64,000 bases of DNA from Brevibacterium marinum (GCF_011927955.1 NZ_JAATJN010000001.1:1364001-1428000); one strand, 5' to 3'; shown: positions 16,727 to 26,141, numbered from the stretch's first letter. A program made the numbers and translations. The notes: generated by a model not told the origin, from the letters alone.

Positions 16727-18181
16727 GTGCACATATCCGTCCTCTCTCTCCACACTTCGCCCGCGGCTCAGCCGGGCCAGGGCGATGCCGGTGGCATGAA
16801 TGTCTACGTCGACCAGTCCGTGCGCGCCCTCGCCGCAGCCGGTCACGTGGTCGATGTCTTCACCGCCGACCCGGGCGGCATCGACGGGCTGGCAGCCAAC
16901 GGCAGTCAGGGCGATACGCTCCAGATCGGCGAGAACATCCGCCTCCACCAGCTGCCGGTCGACGCGCAGAGCAAGGACGAACTCGCCGATGCCATCGATG
17001 AGCTCGCCCTGGTCCTTCTGGCCCGGTCGAGCTTCACCGGCGCCGATCTGATCTGGGCGCACTATTGGATCTCCGCCGAGGCGGCCCTGCGTGCCCAGGA
17101 GATGCGTGCCGAGGGCGTGCGGGTCGAGAGTGTCCGGACCGAGCAGGTCCGAACCGAGGGCGTGTGGACCCAGGGCTCGCCCGTTCGACCGTGCCCGGGC
17201 TCGCGGATCGTCGCGAGCATGCATACGATCGGTGCGGTCAAGAACCGGGATTCGGAGACCAGCCACGAACGTCCACAGCGTCTGCAGGCGGAGGAGCGCA
17301 TCGCCTCGGCGGTGGACCTGATCGTGGCGAACACGCCCGCCGAACGCCGCGACCTCATCCACGAACTCGGCGCCGACCCGGCCTCCGTCGTGGTGGCCAG
17401 GCCCGGTGTCGACCACGAGCTCTTCACACCGGGGGACCGGAGCCGTGCCCGCGCGGCGCTGGGGCTCGACCCGGAGGAATTCATCGTCCTCTACGTGGGC
17501 CGGATGCAGTTCATCAAGGGCACCGACATCGTCGTCGATGCGATCTCGGGACTGCGGGAGAACGACCCGCACCTGGCTTCCCGGACCCGGGGGATCCTCC
17601 TCGGCGCGGTCTCGGGGCAGACGGCCTCCACATCCGGAGGCGACACCGCTGTGCGATCGGGTGGGGACAGAACCTCCGAGGGCGGCGTGAGCCAGGCCGG
17701 GTCGGCGTCATCGCAGTACATGCGTGACCTCTCCTCGGCGATCGTCGCCGAACCCAGTGTCGAAGTGCGATTCCCAGTACCGGCACACGAACTCGTCACC
17801 TACTACCGCGCCGCGGACATCCTCCTCGTCCCCTCACGCAGCGAATCATTCGGATTGGTCGCGGCCGAGGCCTCGGCCGCGGGGCTGCCCGCCATCGCTT
17901 CGGCGGTGGGAGGTCTGCCCGACATCGTCGAGCACGGGCATTCGGGCGTGCTCATCGCCGATCACAATCCCCGTCATTGGGCGATGGCACTCGAGCGGAT
18001 GCTCCTCGACGATGAGCTGCGCCGCGAGCTCTCGGCCCACGCTGCCGATCGCTCCGCTCGATTCGACTGGTCGGCGACCGTGGCTACGGTGCTCGATGCC
18101 CTCGGGGCTGCCGACCCGGCGCTGACGGCAACCATGACGACCACGGAGGAAAGCACGAGCCTCGTCGGAGGCGCCTGCTGA
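16727..18181 (+). CDS. mshA: D-inositol-3-phosphate glycosyltransferase (mycothiol biosynthesis)
   Basis: A 484-residue GT4 glycosyltransferase that transfers GlcNAc from UDP-GlcNAc to inositol-3-phosphate, the first step of mycothiol synthesis. The MshA signature HTSPAAQPGQGDAGGMNVYV lies at residues ~9-28, and the donor-site motif ESFGLVAAE appears near the C-terminus. Two low-complexity inserts stand out: a repeated RTEQVRTEG-like stretch (about residues 125-150) and a Gly/Ser-rich loop (about 300-330). The GTG start is chosen because the signature follows at once and a TAAACT element sits 6 bases upstream. Downstream come a ybjN-like gene and gpmA, the same neighbours as in mycobacteria. 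Confidence 0.93.
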   Translation: MHISVLSLHTSPAAQPGQGDAGGMNVYVDQSVRALAAAGHVVDVFTADPGGIDGLAANGSQGDTLQIGENIRLHQLPVDAQSKDELADAIDELALVLLARSSFTGADLIWAHYWISAEAALRAQEMRAEGVRVESVRTEQVRTEGVWTQGSPVRPCPGSRIVASMHTIGAVKNRDSETSHERPQRLQAEERIASAVDLIVANTPAERRDLIHELGADPASVVVARPGVDHELFTPGDRSRARAALGLDPEEFIVLYVGRMQFIKGTDIVVDAISGLRENDPHLASRTRGILLGAVSGQTASTSGGDTAVRSGGDRTSEGGVSQAGSASSQYMRDLSSAIVAEPSVEVRFPVPAHELVTYYRAADILLVPSRSESFGLVAAEASAAGLPAIASAVGGLPDIVEHGHSGVLIADHNPRHWAMALERMLLDDELRRELSAHAADRSARFDWSATVATVLDALGAADPALTATMTTTEESTSLVGGAC

Positions 18182-18212
18182 ACGTTCGGATGAACCGCTG
18201 ACGGAAGGACAC

Positions 18213-18740
18213 ATGATGACGACCGACACCGAGACGATCCTGGCCGGAGTGAGGCAGTGGGCGCACGAGAACGAGGTCGAGGTCGACGCGCTCGAGGAGT
18301 CCCGGATCGCCGTGGTCCTGCCCGGCGAGAAGAAGCTGAAGACGACCGTGTCGATCACCGTCTCCGCGCGGACGGTGCAGCTGCAGGCGTTCGTCATCCG
18401 CCACCCCGATGAGAACGCCGAGGAGTTCAATCGATGGCTGCTGATCAAGAACTTGAAACCAGGCCCGGTCTCGTTCGGCATCGACACCCTCGGCGATGTG
18501 TATCTGGGAGCGAGTGTGCCCCGCGACCGTCTGCTCGAGGAGCTCGACTCGCTGCTTGGGGCGATTCTGGCGACCGCCGACTCCTCGTTCAACGAACTCC
18601 TGCTCATCGGCTTCCTCACCGGCATGAAGAAGGAATGGGCCTGGAGGGTCAGCCGAGGGGAGTCGACGCGGAACCTCGCGGCGTTCGAAGACGTCCTCAG
18701 CGGCGGGGACAACGAATTTCTCGAGGAGCCGGAGGGCTGA
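18213..18740 (+). CDS. YbjN-domain protein
   Basis: A 175-residue alpha/beta protein of the YbjN type found next to mshA/gpmA in many actinobacteria (Rv0487 position in Mycobacterium tuberculosis). It shows the typical beta strands (RIAVVLPGEKKLKTTVSI), the RWLLIKNLKP segment and a helical C-terminus. The function is unknown; the fold resembles type III secretion chaperones. GGAAGGA lies before ATGATG; either ATG (18213 or 18216) could be used. Confidence 0.82.
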   Translation: MMTTDTETILAGVRQWAHENEVEVDALEESRIAVVLPGEKKLKTTVSITVSARTVQLQAFVIRHPDENAEEFNRWLLIKNLKPGPVSFGIDTLGDVYLGASVPRDRLLEELDSLLGAILATADSSFNELLLIGFLTGMKKEWAWRVSRGESTRNLAAFEDVLSGGDNEFLEEPEG

Positions 18741-18768
18741 CCGTGACCCGAGATGTGAGGATCGGACC

Positions 18769-19152
18769 ATGAGCAAGCGAATGGACACAGGCCGACCGCG
18801 CGATGTCGACGACTACATCGCCGGTTTCGAGGAGCCCAAGCAGGATTTCCTGCGGCGCCTCCGTGACCTCAGCCGTGCCAATGCGCCCACGGCGACCGAA
18901 GGCCTCAAATGGGGGAATCCGGCCTATTTCCTCGACACCATCCTGTTCGTGTTCGCCGGCTACTCCGAGCACGCGAATTTCGCGTTCACGCCCAGCACCA
19001 AGGAGGCCTTCGCCGAACGGCTCAGCGGATTCGACACCGGTAAGGGGACGATCAAGCTCTACTACGATCGGGAGATCCCCGTCGATCTGCTCGCCGAGAT
19101 GATCGCCTACCGCATTCGGGAGTTCGAGGTCGACGGCGTGAAGTGGATGTGA
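18769..19152 (+). CDS. DUF1801-family protein (YdhG/CyaY-like fold)
   Basis: A 127-residue cytoplasmic protein with features of the DUF1801 family: an N-terminal DVDDYIAGF helix, KWGNPAYF in the middle, a beta strand with FVFAGYSEH, and a C-terminal FEVDGVKWM end. Some relatives are called iron chaperones, but the biochemical role is not settled. It follows the ybjN-like gene by 28 bases and may share its transcript. Confidence 0.8.
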   Translation: MSKRMDTGRPRDVDDYIAGFEEPKQDFLRRLRDLSRANAPTATEGLKWGNPAYFLDTILFVFAGYSEHANFAFTPSTKEAFAERLSGFDTGKGTIKLYYDREIPVDLLAEMIAYRIREFEVDGVKWM

Positions 19153-19275
19153 AGTCTCGCTCCGGCCGAGGTCTGGGCTGCGGATTCGCAGGACTCGACC
19201 GACAACCGCTCGTGGGCTCGTCGATGGCGACCAGAAGCTGATTGGGATCGGCGTCGGCGGCACCATCCGGTTTCG

Positions 19276-20340
19276 TCACAGCGGGGCCGGAAGCTCACGG
19301 CTGGTCTCGGCGAGCTGCTCACGCGGCGGCTTGCCGTAGGGCAGTCGTGCGAACACTGAGGCCACGAGAGCTCCCGAGACGTTGTGCCACACGCTGAAGA
19401 CCGCACCCGGCAGGGCTGCCAGAGGCGAGAAATAGGTGGTGGCCAGCGTGGAGGCGAGGCCGGAGTTCTGCAGGCCGACCTCGAACGAGAGGGCACGCCG
19501 GGTCGGAGTGTCCAGACGGCAGGCGGTTGCGACACCGTAGCCGATTCCGAGTCCCAGGATGTTGTGGGTGATGACTGCCAAGAGGACGAGAAGTCCTGCC
19601 GAGGCGATGGAGTCGGCGGAACCGGCGACGACGATTGCGACGATGTAGGCGATGGCGATCGAGGCGAGCCAGGGGAGCACCGGCGCGATCGCGTCGACGA
19701 GCTTCGAGGCCACGAGCCGGACGAGGACGCCGACGATGACGGGCACGAGCACCGTCTGGCAGATCGAGACGAACATCGACCAGAACGGCACGTCCATATA
19801 CGAACCCGCCAGCCACAGGGTCAGCAGCGGAGTGAGCACCGGTGCGAGCAGCGTCGACAGCGTCGTGATCGACACCGACAGCGCGGTGTCGCCCTTGGAC
19901 AGGTAGGTCACGACGTTCGAGGCCGTCCCGCCGGGAGCGCAGCCGACGAGGATCACGCCGACGGCGATCTCGGCCGGGAGGTTGAACAGCGTGACGACGA
20001 AGAGGCCGAGCAGCGGCATGGCGATGAACTGGGTGACGACCCCGAGAGCAGCGATCCACGGACGTTTGGCGATCCTCGCGAAGTCCGGCAGGGTCAGGGT
20101 CAGACCCATGAAGAACATGACCACACCGAGGCTCCACGTGATCGTGGGCGCCAGAGGCGTGAACGTCTCTGGTGTGAAGAAGCCGAGCACTCCGGCGATG
20201 ACGACGAGGACCGGCAGCGCGGTGACAGCGATGATCGAGCTGCGGTCTGAATCCGGCTGCTGGTTGTGCGACGTCGATGACCGGCCCGCATCGGTGTGCG
20301 AGTTCGGTGGGGTGGATGGCGGCGTGGGAGTGTCGGACAT
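19276..20340 (-). CDS. Bile acid:sodium symporter family transporter
   Basis: A 354-residue membrane protein with about ten hydrophobic segments and family motifs (MGLTLTLPDFARI near the second helix, GCAPGGTASNVVTYLSKGD, SFEVGLQNSGLA). Bacterial BASS proteins import organic anions such as pantoate or pyruvate with sodium; the substrate here is unknown. The N-terminal ~30 residues are hydrophilic. The ATG at 20340 has no ribosome site, but TAGCCT (20347-20352, minus strand) ends 6 bases upstream, suggesting a leaderless mRNA. The gene interrupts the ybjN-gpmA neighbourhood seen in mycobacteria. Confidence 0.88.
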   Translation of the reverse strand: MSDTPTPPSTPPNSHTDAGRSSTSHNQQPDSDRSSIIAVTALPVLVVIAGVLGFFTPETFTPLAPTITWSLGVVMFFMGLTLTLPDFARIAKRPWIAALGVVTQFIAMPLLGLFVVTLFNLPAEIAVGVILVGCAPGGTASNVVTYLSKGDTALSVSITTLSTLLAPVLTPLLTLWLAGSYMDVPFWSMFVSICQTVLVPVIVGVLVRLVASKLVDAIAPVLPWLASIAIAYIVAIVVAGSADSIASAGLLVLLAVITHNILGLGIGYGVATACRLDTPTRRALSFEVGLQNSGLASTLATTYFSPLAALPGAVFSVWHNVSGALVASVFARLPYGKPPREQLAETSRELPAPL

Positions 20341-20346
20341 GCGTTC

Positions 20347-20352
20347 AGGCTA
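20347..20352 (-). promoter_or_regulatory. Candidate -10 of the BASS transporter gene
   Basis: TAGCCT on the minus strand, 6 bases from the ATG at 20340. Confidence 0.45.
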
Positions 20353-20480
20353 ACCGCGCATTTCGGGATGCAAGATGGCGGGCCGAATAGTGAGAAGATG
20401 GCCCTAGCGCGTCTCAGTCCCGAACGTCTGGAGTGTGGGCGAGGCCCTGCCGGAACCTCCGGCCGTGCGAAAATGGTGCC

Positions 20481-21224
20481 ATGACGCATAACCTCATCCT
20501 GCTGCGCCACGGCGAGAGCGAATGGAACCAGAAGAATCTGTTCACCGGTTGGGTCGACGTGCCCCTGACGGACAAGGGCCGCGCGGAGGGCCGGCGAGCC
20601 GGCGAGCTCCTGCGCGAGGCCGAGCTCATTCCCCATGTCGTCTACACATCACGGCTCAAGCGGGCCATCCTCACCTCGAACGTGGCACTCGAGGCCGCCG
20701 ATCTGTCCTGGCTCGATGTCCATCGCAGCTGGCGGCTCAACGAACGCCACTACGGTGCCCTGCAGGGCAAGAACAAGAAGGAGATCCGCGAGGAGTTCGG
20801 TGAAGAGCAGTTCATGATCTGGCGCCGCTCCTTCGACACCCCGCCCCCGGCCCTCGGCGACGCCTCCGAATTCTCACAGGCCGGTGATCCCCGCTACGCC
20901 AACCTCGGCGACTCCCTGCCCCGCACGGAGTGCCTGGCCGACGTCATCGACCGGCTTCTGCCGTACTGGTACGACCGCCTCGTGCCCGAGCTCACCGTCG
21001 GGCGGACCGTACTCATCGTCGCCCACGGCAACTCTCTGCGCGCCCTGGTCAAGCATCTCGACGGAATCTCCGACGCGGACATCACCGGCCTCAACATCCC
21101 CACCGGCATTCCGTTGCACTACGAGCTGACGGAAGACTTCACCCCGGTCAAGCCCGGCGGATCCTACCTCGACGCTGCGGCCGCCGAGGCGGCGATCGGC
21201 CAGGTCGCCAACCAGGGCCGCTGA
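20481..21224 (+). CDS. gpmA: 2,3-bisphosphoglycerate-dependent phosphoglycerate mutase
   Basis: A 247-residue glycolytic enzyme that interconverts 3- and 2-phosphoglycerate through phospho-His10 in [10 protein letters not shown]. Other conserved parts are [31 protein letters not shown] and [16 protein letters not shown] (second His). The length is that of the classical dPGM. The ATG at 20481 directly precedes the conserved strand; an in-frame codon at 20433 would add 16 unrelated residues. As in mycobacteria it lies between the mshA/ybjN genes and senX3-regX3. Confidence 0.96.
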   Translation: MTHNLILLRHGESEWNQKNLFTGWVDVPLTDKGRAEGRRAGELLREAELIPHVVYTSRLKRAILTSNVALEAADLSWLDVHRSWRLNERHYGALQGKNKKEIREEFGEEQFMIWRRSFDTPPPALGDASEFSQAGDPRYANLGDSLPRTECLADVIDRLLPYWYDRLVPELTVGRTVLIVAHGNSLRALVKHLDGISDADITGLNIPTGIPLHYELTEDFTPVKPGGSYLDAAAAEAAIGQVANQGR

Positions 21225-21227
21225 AAC

Positions 21228-22139
21228 TCAGCCGCGCAACCGGTCCACGGCGATCGTGCGCATCTCCTGCAGGAGCAGGGCGATCGCCGGGGACGAGGTC
21301 ATCGACGCCCGCCACGTGAGGTAGATGCTGCGGGCGATGCTGTGATCGTCGAGCTCGACGACGGTGACGTCCTCCGGCAGGTGAGGTCGACCCAGCCTCG
21401 GCACGAGGGCGAGAGCCCCGACCGAGCGCACGAACTCGATCTGAGTGTCATACTCCATGGCCCAATAGTCGATTCGCGGCTCACTGTGCAAGGGCGCGAA
21501 CAGTGCCGTCAGCCAGCGGTGGCACACCCCGTTCCTCGGCGTCGACACGAAGACCTCGCCGAGGAGATCGTGTCGGGACACCTCGGACTTCGCCGCCAGA
21601 GGGTGATCGCGGTGGACGACGATGTCGGCCCGGTCCACGGCGATGAGTTCGGCATTGAGGCTCGAGTGCAGGGACGGCGCGGACTGTCTCCAGTCGAAGA
21701 TGAGCGAAGCGTCGATGCGGCCCGCCGTCACCATGTCGATGAGCTCATCGGGCTCTTCTTCGATATTGCTGATCGTCAGCTCCGGTGCGACGGCCCGCAG
21801 GCGGGGGATCGACGGCACCAGGAGGCCGCGGATTCCGGTCGAGAACCCGCCGACCGTGATCTGTCCCCGCGGTTCTCCGGAGTGCGCCCGGGCCTCGGTC
21901 TCGAGGTTCTCCAGCCGCTGGAGCACCTCGGCGCCGTGGCGGCTGAGCCCACGGCCCATCGGCGTCAGCGCAATGCCGCGCCCGGTCCGCTCGGTCACCG
22001 GCGCCCCCAGGTACCGGGAGAGCTTCTGCAGCTGATGGCTGATGGCCGCCGAGGTGTAACCGAGGGAATCGGCGGTGGCGGTGACGGAGCCGATGGAGTC
22101 GAGGGCGACGAGGGTGCGCAGGGCGAGAACGTCGATCAT
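21228..22139 (-). CDS. LysR-family transcription regulator
   Basis: A 303-residue LysR protein. The N-terminal winged helix (residues ~1-60, SVTATADSLGYTSAAISHQLQKL) recognises DNA; the rest is a periplasmic-binding-like effector domain. It is divergent from an EamA-type transporter with about 70 AT-rich bases between the starts, the usual layout for a LysR regulator that switches on its neighbouring exporter in response to a ligand. The gene ends 3 bases from gpmA on the opposite strand. Confidence 0.9.
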   Translation of the reverse strand: MIDVLALRTLVALDSIGSVTATADSLGYTSAAISHQLQKLSRYLGAPVTERTGRGIALTPMGRGLSRHGAEVLQRLENLETEARAHSGEPRGQITVGGFSTGIRGLLVPSIPRLRAVAPELTISNIEEEPDELIDMVTAGRIDASLIFDWRQSAPSLHSSLNAELIAVDRADIVVHRDHPLAAKSEVSRHDLLGEVFVSTPRNGVCHRWLTALFAPLHSEPRIDYWAMEYDTQIEFVRSVGALALVPRLGRPHLPEDVTVVELDDHSIARSIYLTWRASMTSSPAIALLLQEMRTIAVDRLRG

Positions 22140-22211
22140 TAGAATATTTTTACCAAATCAGGGAATTATGTTCAATAGAATTTTGATGAACCAGCTGAGA
22201 TCCTTGTGGGT

Positions 22212-23162
22212 ATGCGTCCGGTCCATCACCTGCTCGCCCTGCTCGTCGTCGTGCTCTGGGGCGTCAACTTCATCTTCATCGACTTCGGTCTGCGCGACTG
22301 GCCCCCGCTGCTGCTCGTCGCCGCCCGCTTCACATTCGTCGTGGTCCCGGCGATCTTCTTCGTCAGGTTTCCCCGGGGGAACCTCCGCCGCATCCTCGTC
22401 ATCGGCGTCTTCATGTCCGCGGGCCAGTTCGGCCTCCTCTACACGGCCATGTTCCTCGGCCTGCCGGCAGGTCTGGCTTCGATCGTCATCCAGATCCAGG
22501 CGGCGTTCACGGTCCTCGTCGCAGCTCTGGTCCTGCGCGAGGTGCCACGGCGACGGCAGGTCATCGGCATCCTCATCGGCCTGTCCGGACTGGCCGTCAT
22601 CGGCCTGAGCCTGCAGGCCTCGGTGCCGATGGCCGCCTTCCTCGTCGCGCTCGGCGCCTCCCTGTCCTGGGCGATCGGCAACGTCGTCGCCCGCGGGGTC
22701 AAGGAGGGCACCAACGGTGTGCAGATGACCGTATGGTCGGCTCTCGTCGTTCCCGTCCCGATGCTCGGACTCGCGTTCCTCGTCAACGGCCCCGCCGAGG
22801 TGGTCGAGGCCCTGACGCACCCGACCTGGGGCGTCGTGGCCTCGGTCGTCTACACCGCCGGCTGCGCCTCACTCATCGGCTACGTCATCTGGAACTCGCT
22901 GCTGGCACGGTTCCCCGCCTCCCAGGTGGCACCGTTCTCCCTGCTGGTTCCGCTCGTCGGCGTCCTCTCCGCCTGGCTCGTCCTCGGCGATCGTCCCACC
23001 GTCCCCGAACTCATCGGCGGTGCACTGCTGCTCCTGGGAGTCGCGGTGACGACGGGGGTGCTGAGAACCATCACGGGCGGCTTCACACGATCGCGCCGGA
23101 GGTCGCGCAGGGTCGTCGTCGGCGAAAAGCCCGAGGCCGAACATTCGTCGACCTCGGGGTGA
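22212..23162 (+). CDS. EamA / DMT-superfamily transporter
   Basis: A 316-residue membrane protein with ten hydrophobic segments arranged as two EamA repeats (VVLWGVNFIFIDFGLRD in the first helix; SLSWAIGNVVARGV opening the second repeat), followed by a basic tail of about 35 residues. Relatives such as YedA or RhtA export amino acids or metabolites. The ATG at 22212 is preferred over a GTG two codons earlier. No strong ribosome site is visible. The divergent LysR gene probably regulates it. Confidence 0.87.
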   Translation: MRPVHHLLALLVVVLWGVNFIFIDFGLRDWPPLLLVAARFTFVVVPAIFFVRFPRGNLRRILVIGVFMSAGQFGLLYTAMFLGLPAGLASIVIQIQAAFTVLVAALVLREVPRRRQVIGILIGLSGLAVIGLSLQASVPMAAFLVALGASLSWAIGNVVARGVKEGTNGVQMTVWSALVVPVPMLGLAFLVNGPAEVVEALTHPTWGVVASVVYTAGCASLIGYVIWNSLLARFPASQVAPFSLLVPLVGVLSAWLVLGDRPTVPELIGGALLLLGVAVTTGVLRTITGGFTRSRRRSRRVVVGEKPEAEHSSTSG

Positions 23163-23190
23163 TTGCGCCGTTCACTGCCTTCGACGCAGC

Positions 23191-23853
23191 TCACTTCTTC
23201 GACAGGTAGGGCTCCCAGTTGCCGGTGAGCAGGTATTCGACCTTCTGGGACACGGACACCGCGTGATCGCCGAAGCGCTCATAGTAGCGCGAGAGCAGGG
23301 TGACATCGGCGATGTGGCGAGGCGCCAACGAGCCGGCGGGCGCCTCGGCGAGTTTGGCGAAGACACTCAGATGCAGTTCGTCGAGTTCCTCGTCGATCGC
23401 GTTGATCGTGGGGACCGCGGTCAGGCCGGGGTTCGACAGCAGGTTCTCGGTCGCCTCGGCGATCTTCTCTCCGGATTCGCCCATCCGGGTGAACGTGTCG
23501 GCGAAGTGGTCCGGGATCGCCGACTCCGGGTAGCGGATGCGCACCTGCTGTGCGATGTGGCGAGCGAGGTCGCCCATGCGCTCGAGGGACGCGGACATCC
23601 GCAGGGAGCCGATCACAGCGCGCAGATCCGCGGCGACGGGCGCCTGCAGGGCCAGCATCTCGGCGGCCTGCTGGTCAAGCGCGAACTGCATGTTGTCGAT
23701 CGTGGCATCGGCCTCGATGACCTTCTCCGCCAACTCGAGGTCGTTGCTGCGCAGGGACTGGTTTGCCAGGCGCATCGCCTCATGGGCCTTGACGGACATA
23801 TCGACCAGCTGCGTGGCCAGGTCGTCCAGTTCATTTCTGAAGACTTCGCGCAT
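23191..23853 (-). CDS. phoU: PhoU phosphate-signalling protein
   Basis: A 220-residue all-helical protein made of two PhoU repeats (ASLERMGDLARHIAQQ in the first, YYERFGDHAVSVSQKV in the second, the metal-cluster motifs of the family). PhoU restrains the phosphate-sensing kinase and the Pst transporter. The ATG at 23853 has AAGGAA about 9 bases upstream and is preferred over a TTG two codons earlier that lies too close to that site. It is divergent from senX3-regX3, and the shared intergenic region carries a Pho-box-like repeat. Confidence 0.93.
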   Translation of the reverse strand: MREVFRNELDDLATQLVDMSVKAHEAMRLANQSLRSNDLELAEKVIEADATIDNMQFALDQQAAEMLALQAPVAADLRAVIGSLRMSASLERMGDLARHIAQQVRIRYPESAIPDHFADTFTRMGESGEKIAEATENLLSNPGLTAVPTINAIDEELDELHLSVFAKLAEAPAGSLAPRHIADVTLLSRYYERFGDHAVSVSQKVEYLLTGNWEPYLSKK

Positions 23854-23969
23854 TGACAACGGTTCCTTAATCTCGTGGATCTCCTGCGAGGCGAGTACGC
23901 CTCAGGCCATCCCCTGTCGGACAGACGTCCGGTCAGGGCAGGCACACTGTCGTCAGCATTCCACGATCG

Positions 23970-23997
23970 GGTGAACGTTGTCTGGCGTTCAGGTGAA
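23970..23997. promoter_or_regulatory. Candidate Pho box (RegX3/PhoP-type site)
   Basis: GGTGAA occurs at 23970-23975 and again 22 bases later at 23992-23997, two helical turns apart. On the other strand this reads TTCACC...TTCACC with an intervening 11-base unit, resembling the 11-base direct repeats of actinobacterial PhoP boxes. It lies between phoU and senX3. Confidence 0.45.
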
Positions 23998-24057
23998 TTC
24001 CTCGGCAAAAGCGGCCCCCGGAGGCCGATTCCGTGCATCCGGGAAGCAGACTGCACC

Positions 24058-24063
24058 TAAACT
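24058..24063 (+). promoter_or_regulatory. Candidate -10 of senX3
   Basis: TAAACT, 7 bases before the GTG at 24071; the spacing fits a leaderless transcript. Confidence 0.5.
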
Positions 24064-24070
24064 TGAGGGC

Positions 24071-25441
24071 GTGGACCTCTTGATCGTAGCGGTTCTGACC
24101 GGCATCGTCGGTCTGGGACTGGGCATAGCGGGAATTCTGGCGTTTCGCTTCAGCGAACGCTCCCGCGATGCTGCCGATCTGCATTCCGAGGACGACCTGC
24201 CGGAGGGCATCGCCGAGGTTCTCGCGGTGCTGCCCTCGGCCGCGATCGTTCTCGACGCCGGCGACGATGTCGTCAAAGCGTCCCCGGCCGCCTATACGTT
24301 CGGCCTGGTCAGAGGACACTCCCTCGCCTCACCCGAGATGCTGCGCATGGTCGGACGGGTCCGCTCTCGAGGACTGATCGAAGAGATCGACCTCGAGCAG
24401 AAGCGCGAGCAGACGGATTCGATCCTGCGATTCCTCCACGCCCGAGTGGCACCTCTGGGAACCTCCTTCGTCCTCGTCCTCTGCGATGACCAGACCGAAT
24501 CCAAACGCGTCGACGCGATTCGCCGCGACTTCGTCGCCAACGTCTCCCATGAGCTCAAGACTCCCATCGGTGCGATGGCCCTCCTCGCCGAGGCGGTCAC
24601 CGACTTCTCCGATGACCCGCAGGCCGTCGAACGCTTCGGCGGGCGGATGCAGCGCGAGTCGAAGCGACTGACCCAGCTGGTCCAGGAGATCATCGACCTC
24701 TCCCGCGTCCAGGACCACACGGCTCCATCCGCAACGGAGAAGATCTCAGCTGCCGAGGTCGTCGATGATGCCGCCGACCGTGCCCGCACGCGTGCCGAGG
24801 GCAAGAACATCCACATCGAGGTCTCGCCTCCGAGCAGGATGCTCATCGAGGGCAACTACGAGCTGCTCGTCAATGCGGTTCGCAACCTCATCGACAACGG
24901 CATCAACTACTCACCCGACGGCACCCGCATCGGCGTCGGCGTCGAACTCGTCGACGAACGCGTCGAGATCTCCGTGACGGATCAGGGCATCGGACTGTCC
25001 ACCCAGGACACGGAGCGCGTGTTCGAACGCTTCTACCGCGTCGATCCGGCGCGGTCCCGCATCACCGGCGGGACGGGGCTGGGGCTGAGCATCGTCAAGC
25101 ACATCATCGCCACCCACGGTGGGCAGGTGCGGGTCTGGAGCCGCCTCGGCAAGGGATCGACATTCACCATCGTGCTGCCGCTGGCAGGCAACGTCTCCGA
25201 TGACGAAGCGACCTCCTCGGCGCCGGACGGGGTCCTCCTCGAGCATTCGGCCCAGGCTGCCGAGGACGAGGCCGAGGCGGGCACCGACGATGTGGCTGCG
25301 GACGAGGTGAGCGCCGCCGGCCCGCGAGCCGACGATGTCCGAGAAGATGACGAAGACGCTGACAAAGGAGCCGGCGCAGTGGAGAATGAGACAACCCAGG
25401 TTCTGAAAACCGAAAGCGAACAAAGGAAGCTCAAGACGTGA
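24071..25441 (+). CDS. senX3: Sensor histidine kinase SenX3 (phosphate response)
   Basis: A 456-residue histidine kinase with an N-terminal membrane helix (about residues 1-22), a PAS-like domain (~55-150), the phospho-acceptor H-box VSHELKTPIGAMA, and N, G1 and G2 boxes (NLIDNGINYS, DQGIGLS, TGGTGLGLS). It phosphorylates RegX3 under phosphate limitation. After the kinase domain comes an acidic, Ala/Asp/Glu-rich tail of about 75 residues that mycobacterial SenX3 (about 410 residues) lacks. The GTG at 24071 is chosen because the membrane helix starts there and TAAACT lies 7 bases upstream; a TTG at 23978 would add 31 non-helical residues. The stop overlaps regX3 by 4 bases. Confidence 0.93.
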   Translation: MDLLIVAVLTGIVGLGLGIAGILAFRFSERSRDAADLHSEDDLPEGIAEVLAVLPSAAIVLDAGDDVVKASPAAYTFGLVRGHSLASPEMLRMVGRVRSRGLIEEIDLEQKREQTDSILRFLHARVAPLGTSFVLVLCDDQTESKRVDAIRRDFVANVSHELKTPIGAMALLAEAVTDFSDDPQAVERFGGRMQRESKRLTQLVQEIIDLSRVQDHTAPSATEKISAAEVVDDAADRARTRAEGKNIHIEVSPPSRMLIEGNYELLVNAVRNLIDNGINYSPDGTRIGVGVELVDERVEISVTDQGIGLSTQDTERVFERFYRVDPARSRITGGTGLGLSIVKHIIATHGGQVRVWSRLGKGSTFTIVLPLAGNVSDDEATSSAPDGVLLEHSAQAAEDEAEAGTDDVAADEVSAAGPRADDVREDDEDADKGAGAVENETTQVLKTESEQRKLKT

Positions 25442-26121
25442 CTCGTATTCTGCTTGTCGAGGATGAAGATTCGTTCTCGGACCCACTGTCGTACCTGCTC
25501 GGCAAGGAAGGGTACGAGGTGACGGTTGCCGAAGACGGTTTGCAGGCTCTTGCAGAGTTCGACCGCAACGGTGCCGACCTGGTCCTGCTCGATCTCATGC
25601 TGCCCGGCGTCTCCGGCACCGAGGTGTGCCGAGACCTGCGGACGAAGTCGAACGTGCCGATCATCATGCTCACCGCCAAGGACTCGGAGATCGACAAGGT
25701 GGTGGGGCTCGAGCTCGGGGCCGACGACTACGTCACCAAGCCCTACTCCTCACGCGAGCTGCTGGCCCGGGTGCGGGCGGTGCTGCGACGCAACGTCGAG
25801 TCCGAGGCCTTCGACGACGAGTCGGTGCTCGAAGCCGGAGGAGTCCGCATCGACGTCGAACGACACGTCGTCAGCGTGCGCGGTGAAGATCTGTCGATGC
25901 CGCTGAAGGAGTTCGAACTGCTCGAGATCCTCATCCGCAACTCCGGTCGTGTGATGACCCGCGGCCAGCTCATCGACCGCATCTGGGGCGAGGACTACGT
26001 CGGCGACACGAAGACCCTCGACGTCCACGTCAAGCGTCTGCGCGCCAAGGTCGAACAGAACCCTTCGGACCCGCGCCTGCTCACCACGGTGCGGGGACTG
26101 GGCTACAAGTTCGAAGCCTGA
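25438..26121 (+). CDS. regX3: Response regulator RegX3
   Basis: A 227-residue OmpR/PhoB-type regulator. The receiver domain has acidic residues near the N-terminus (VEDEDS), the phospho-acceptor Asp in LLDLMLPG (near residue 53) and the conserved Lys in TKPYS (near residue 102). The winged-helix output domain covers about residues 128-227. It controls phosphate uptake genes. The GTG start overlaps the senX3 stop (GTGA), so the pair is translationally coupled. A strong hairpin follows the stop. Confidence 0.96.
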   Translation: MTRILLVEDEDSFSDPLSYLLGKEGYEVTVAEDGLQALAEFDRNGADLVLLDLMLPGVSGTEVCRDLRTKSNVPIIMLTAKDSEIDKVVGLELGADDYVTKPYSSRELLARVRAVLRRNVESEAFDDESVLEAGGVRIDVERHVVSVRGEDLSMPLKEFELLEILIRNSGRVMTRGQLIDRIWGEDYVGDTKTLDVHVKRLRAKVEQNPSDPRLLTTVRGLGYKFEA

Positions 26122-26141
26122 ACGGGGCCGGGGATGCAGAA

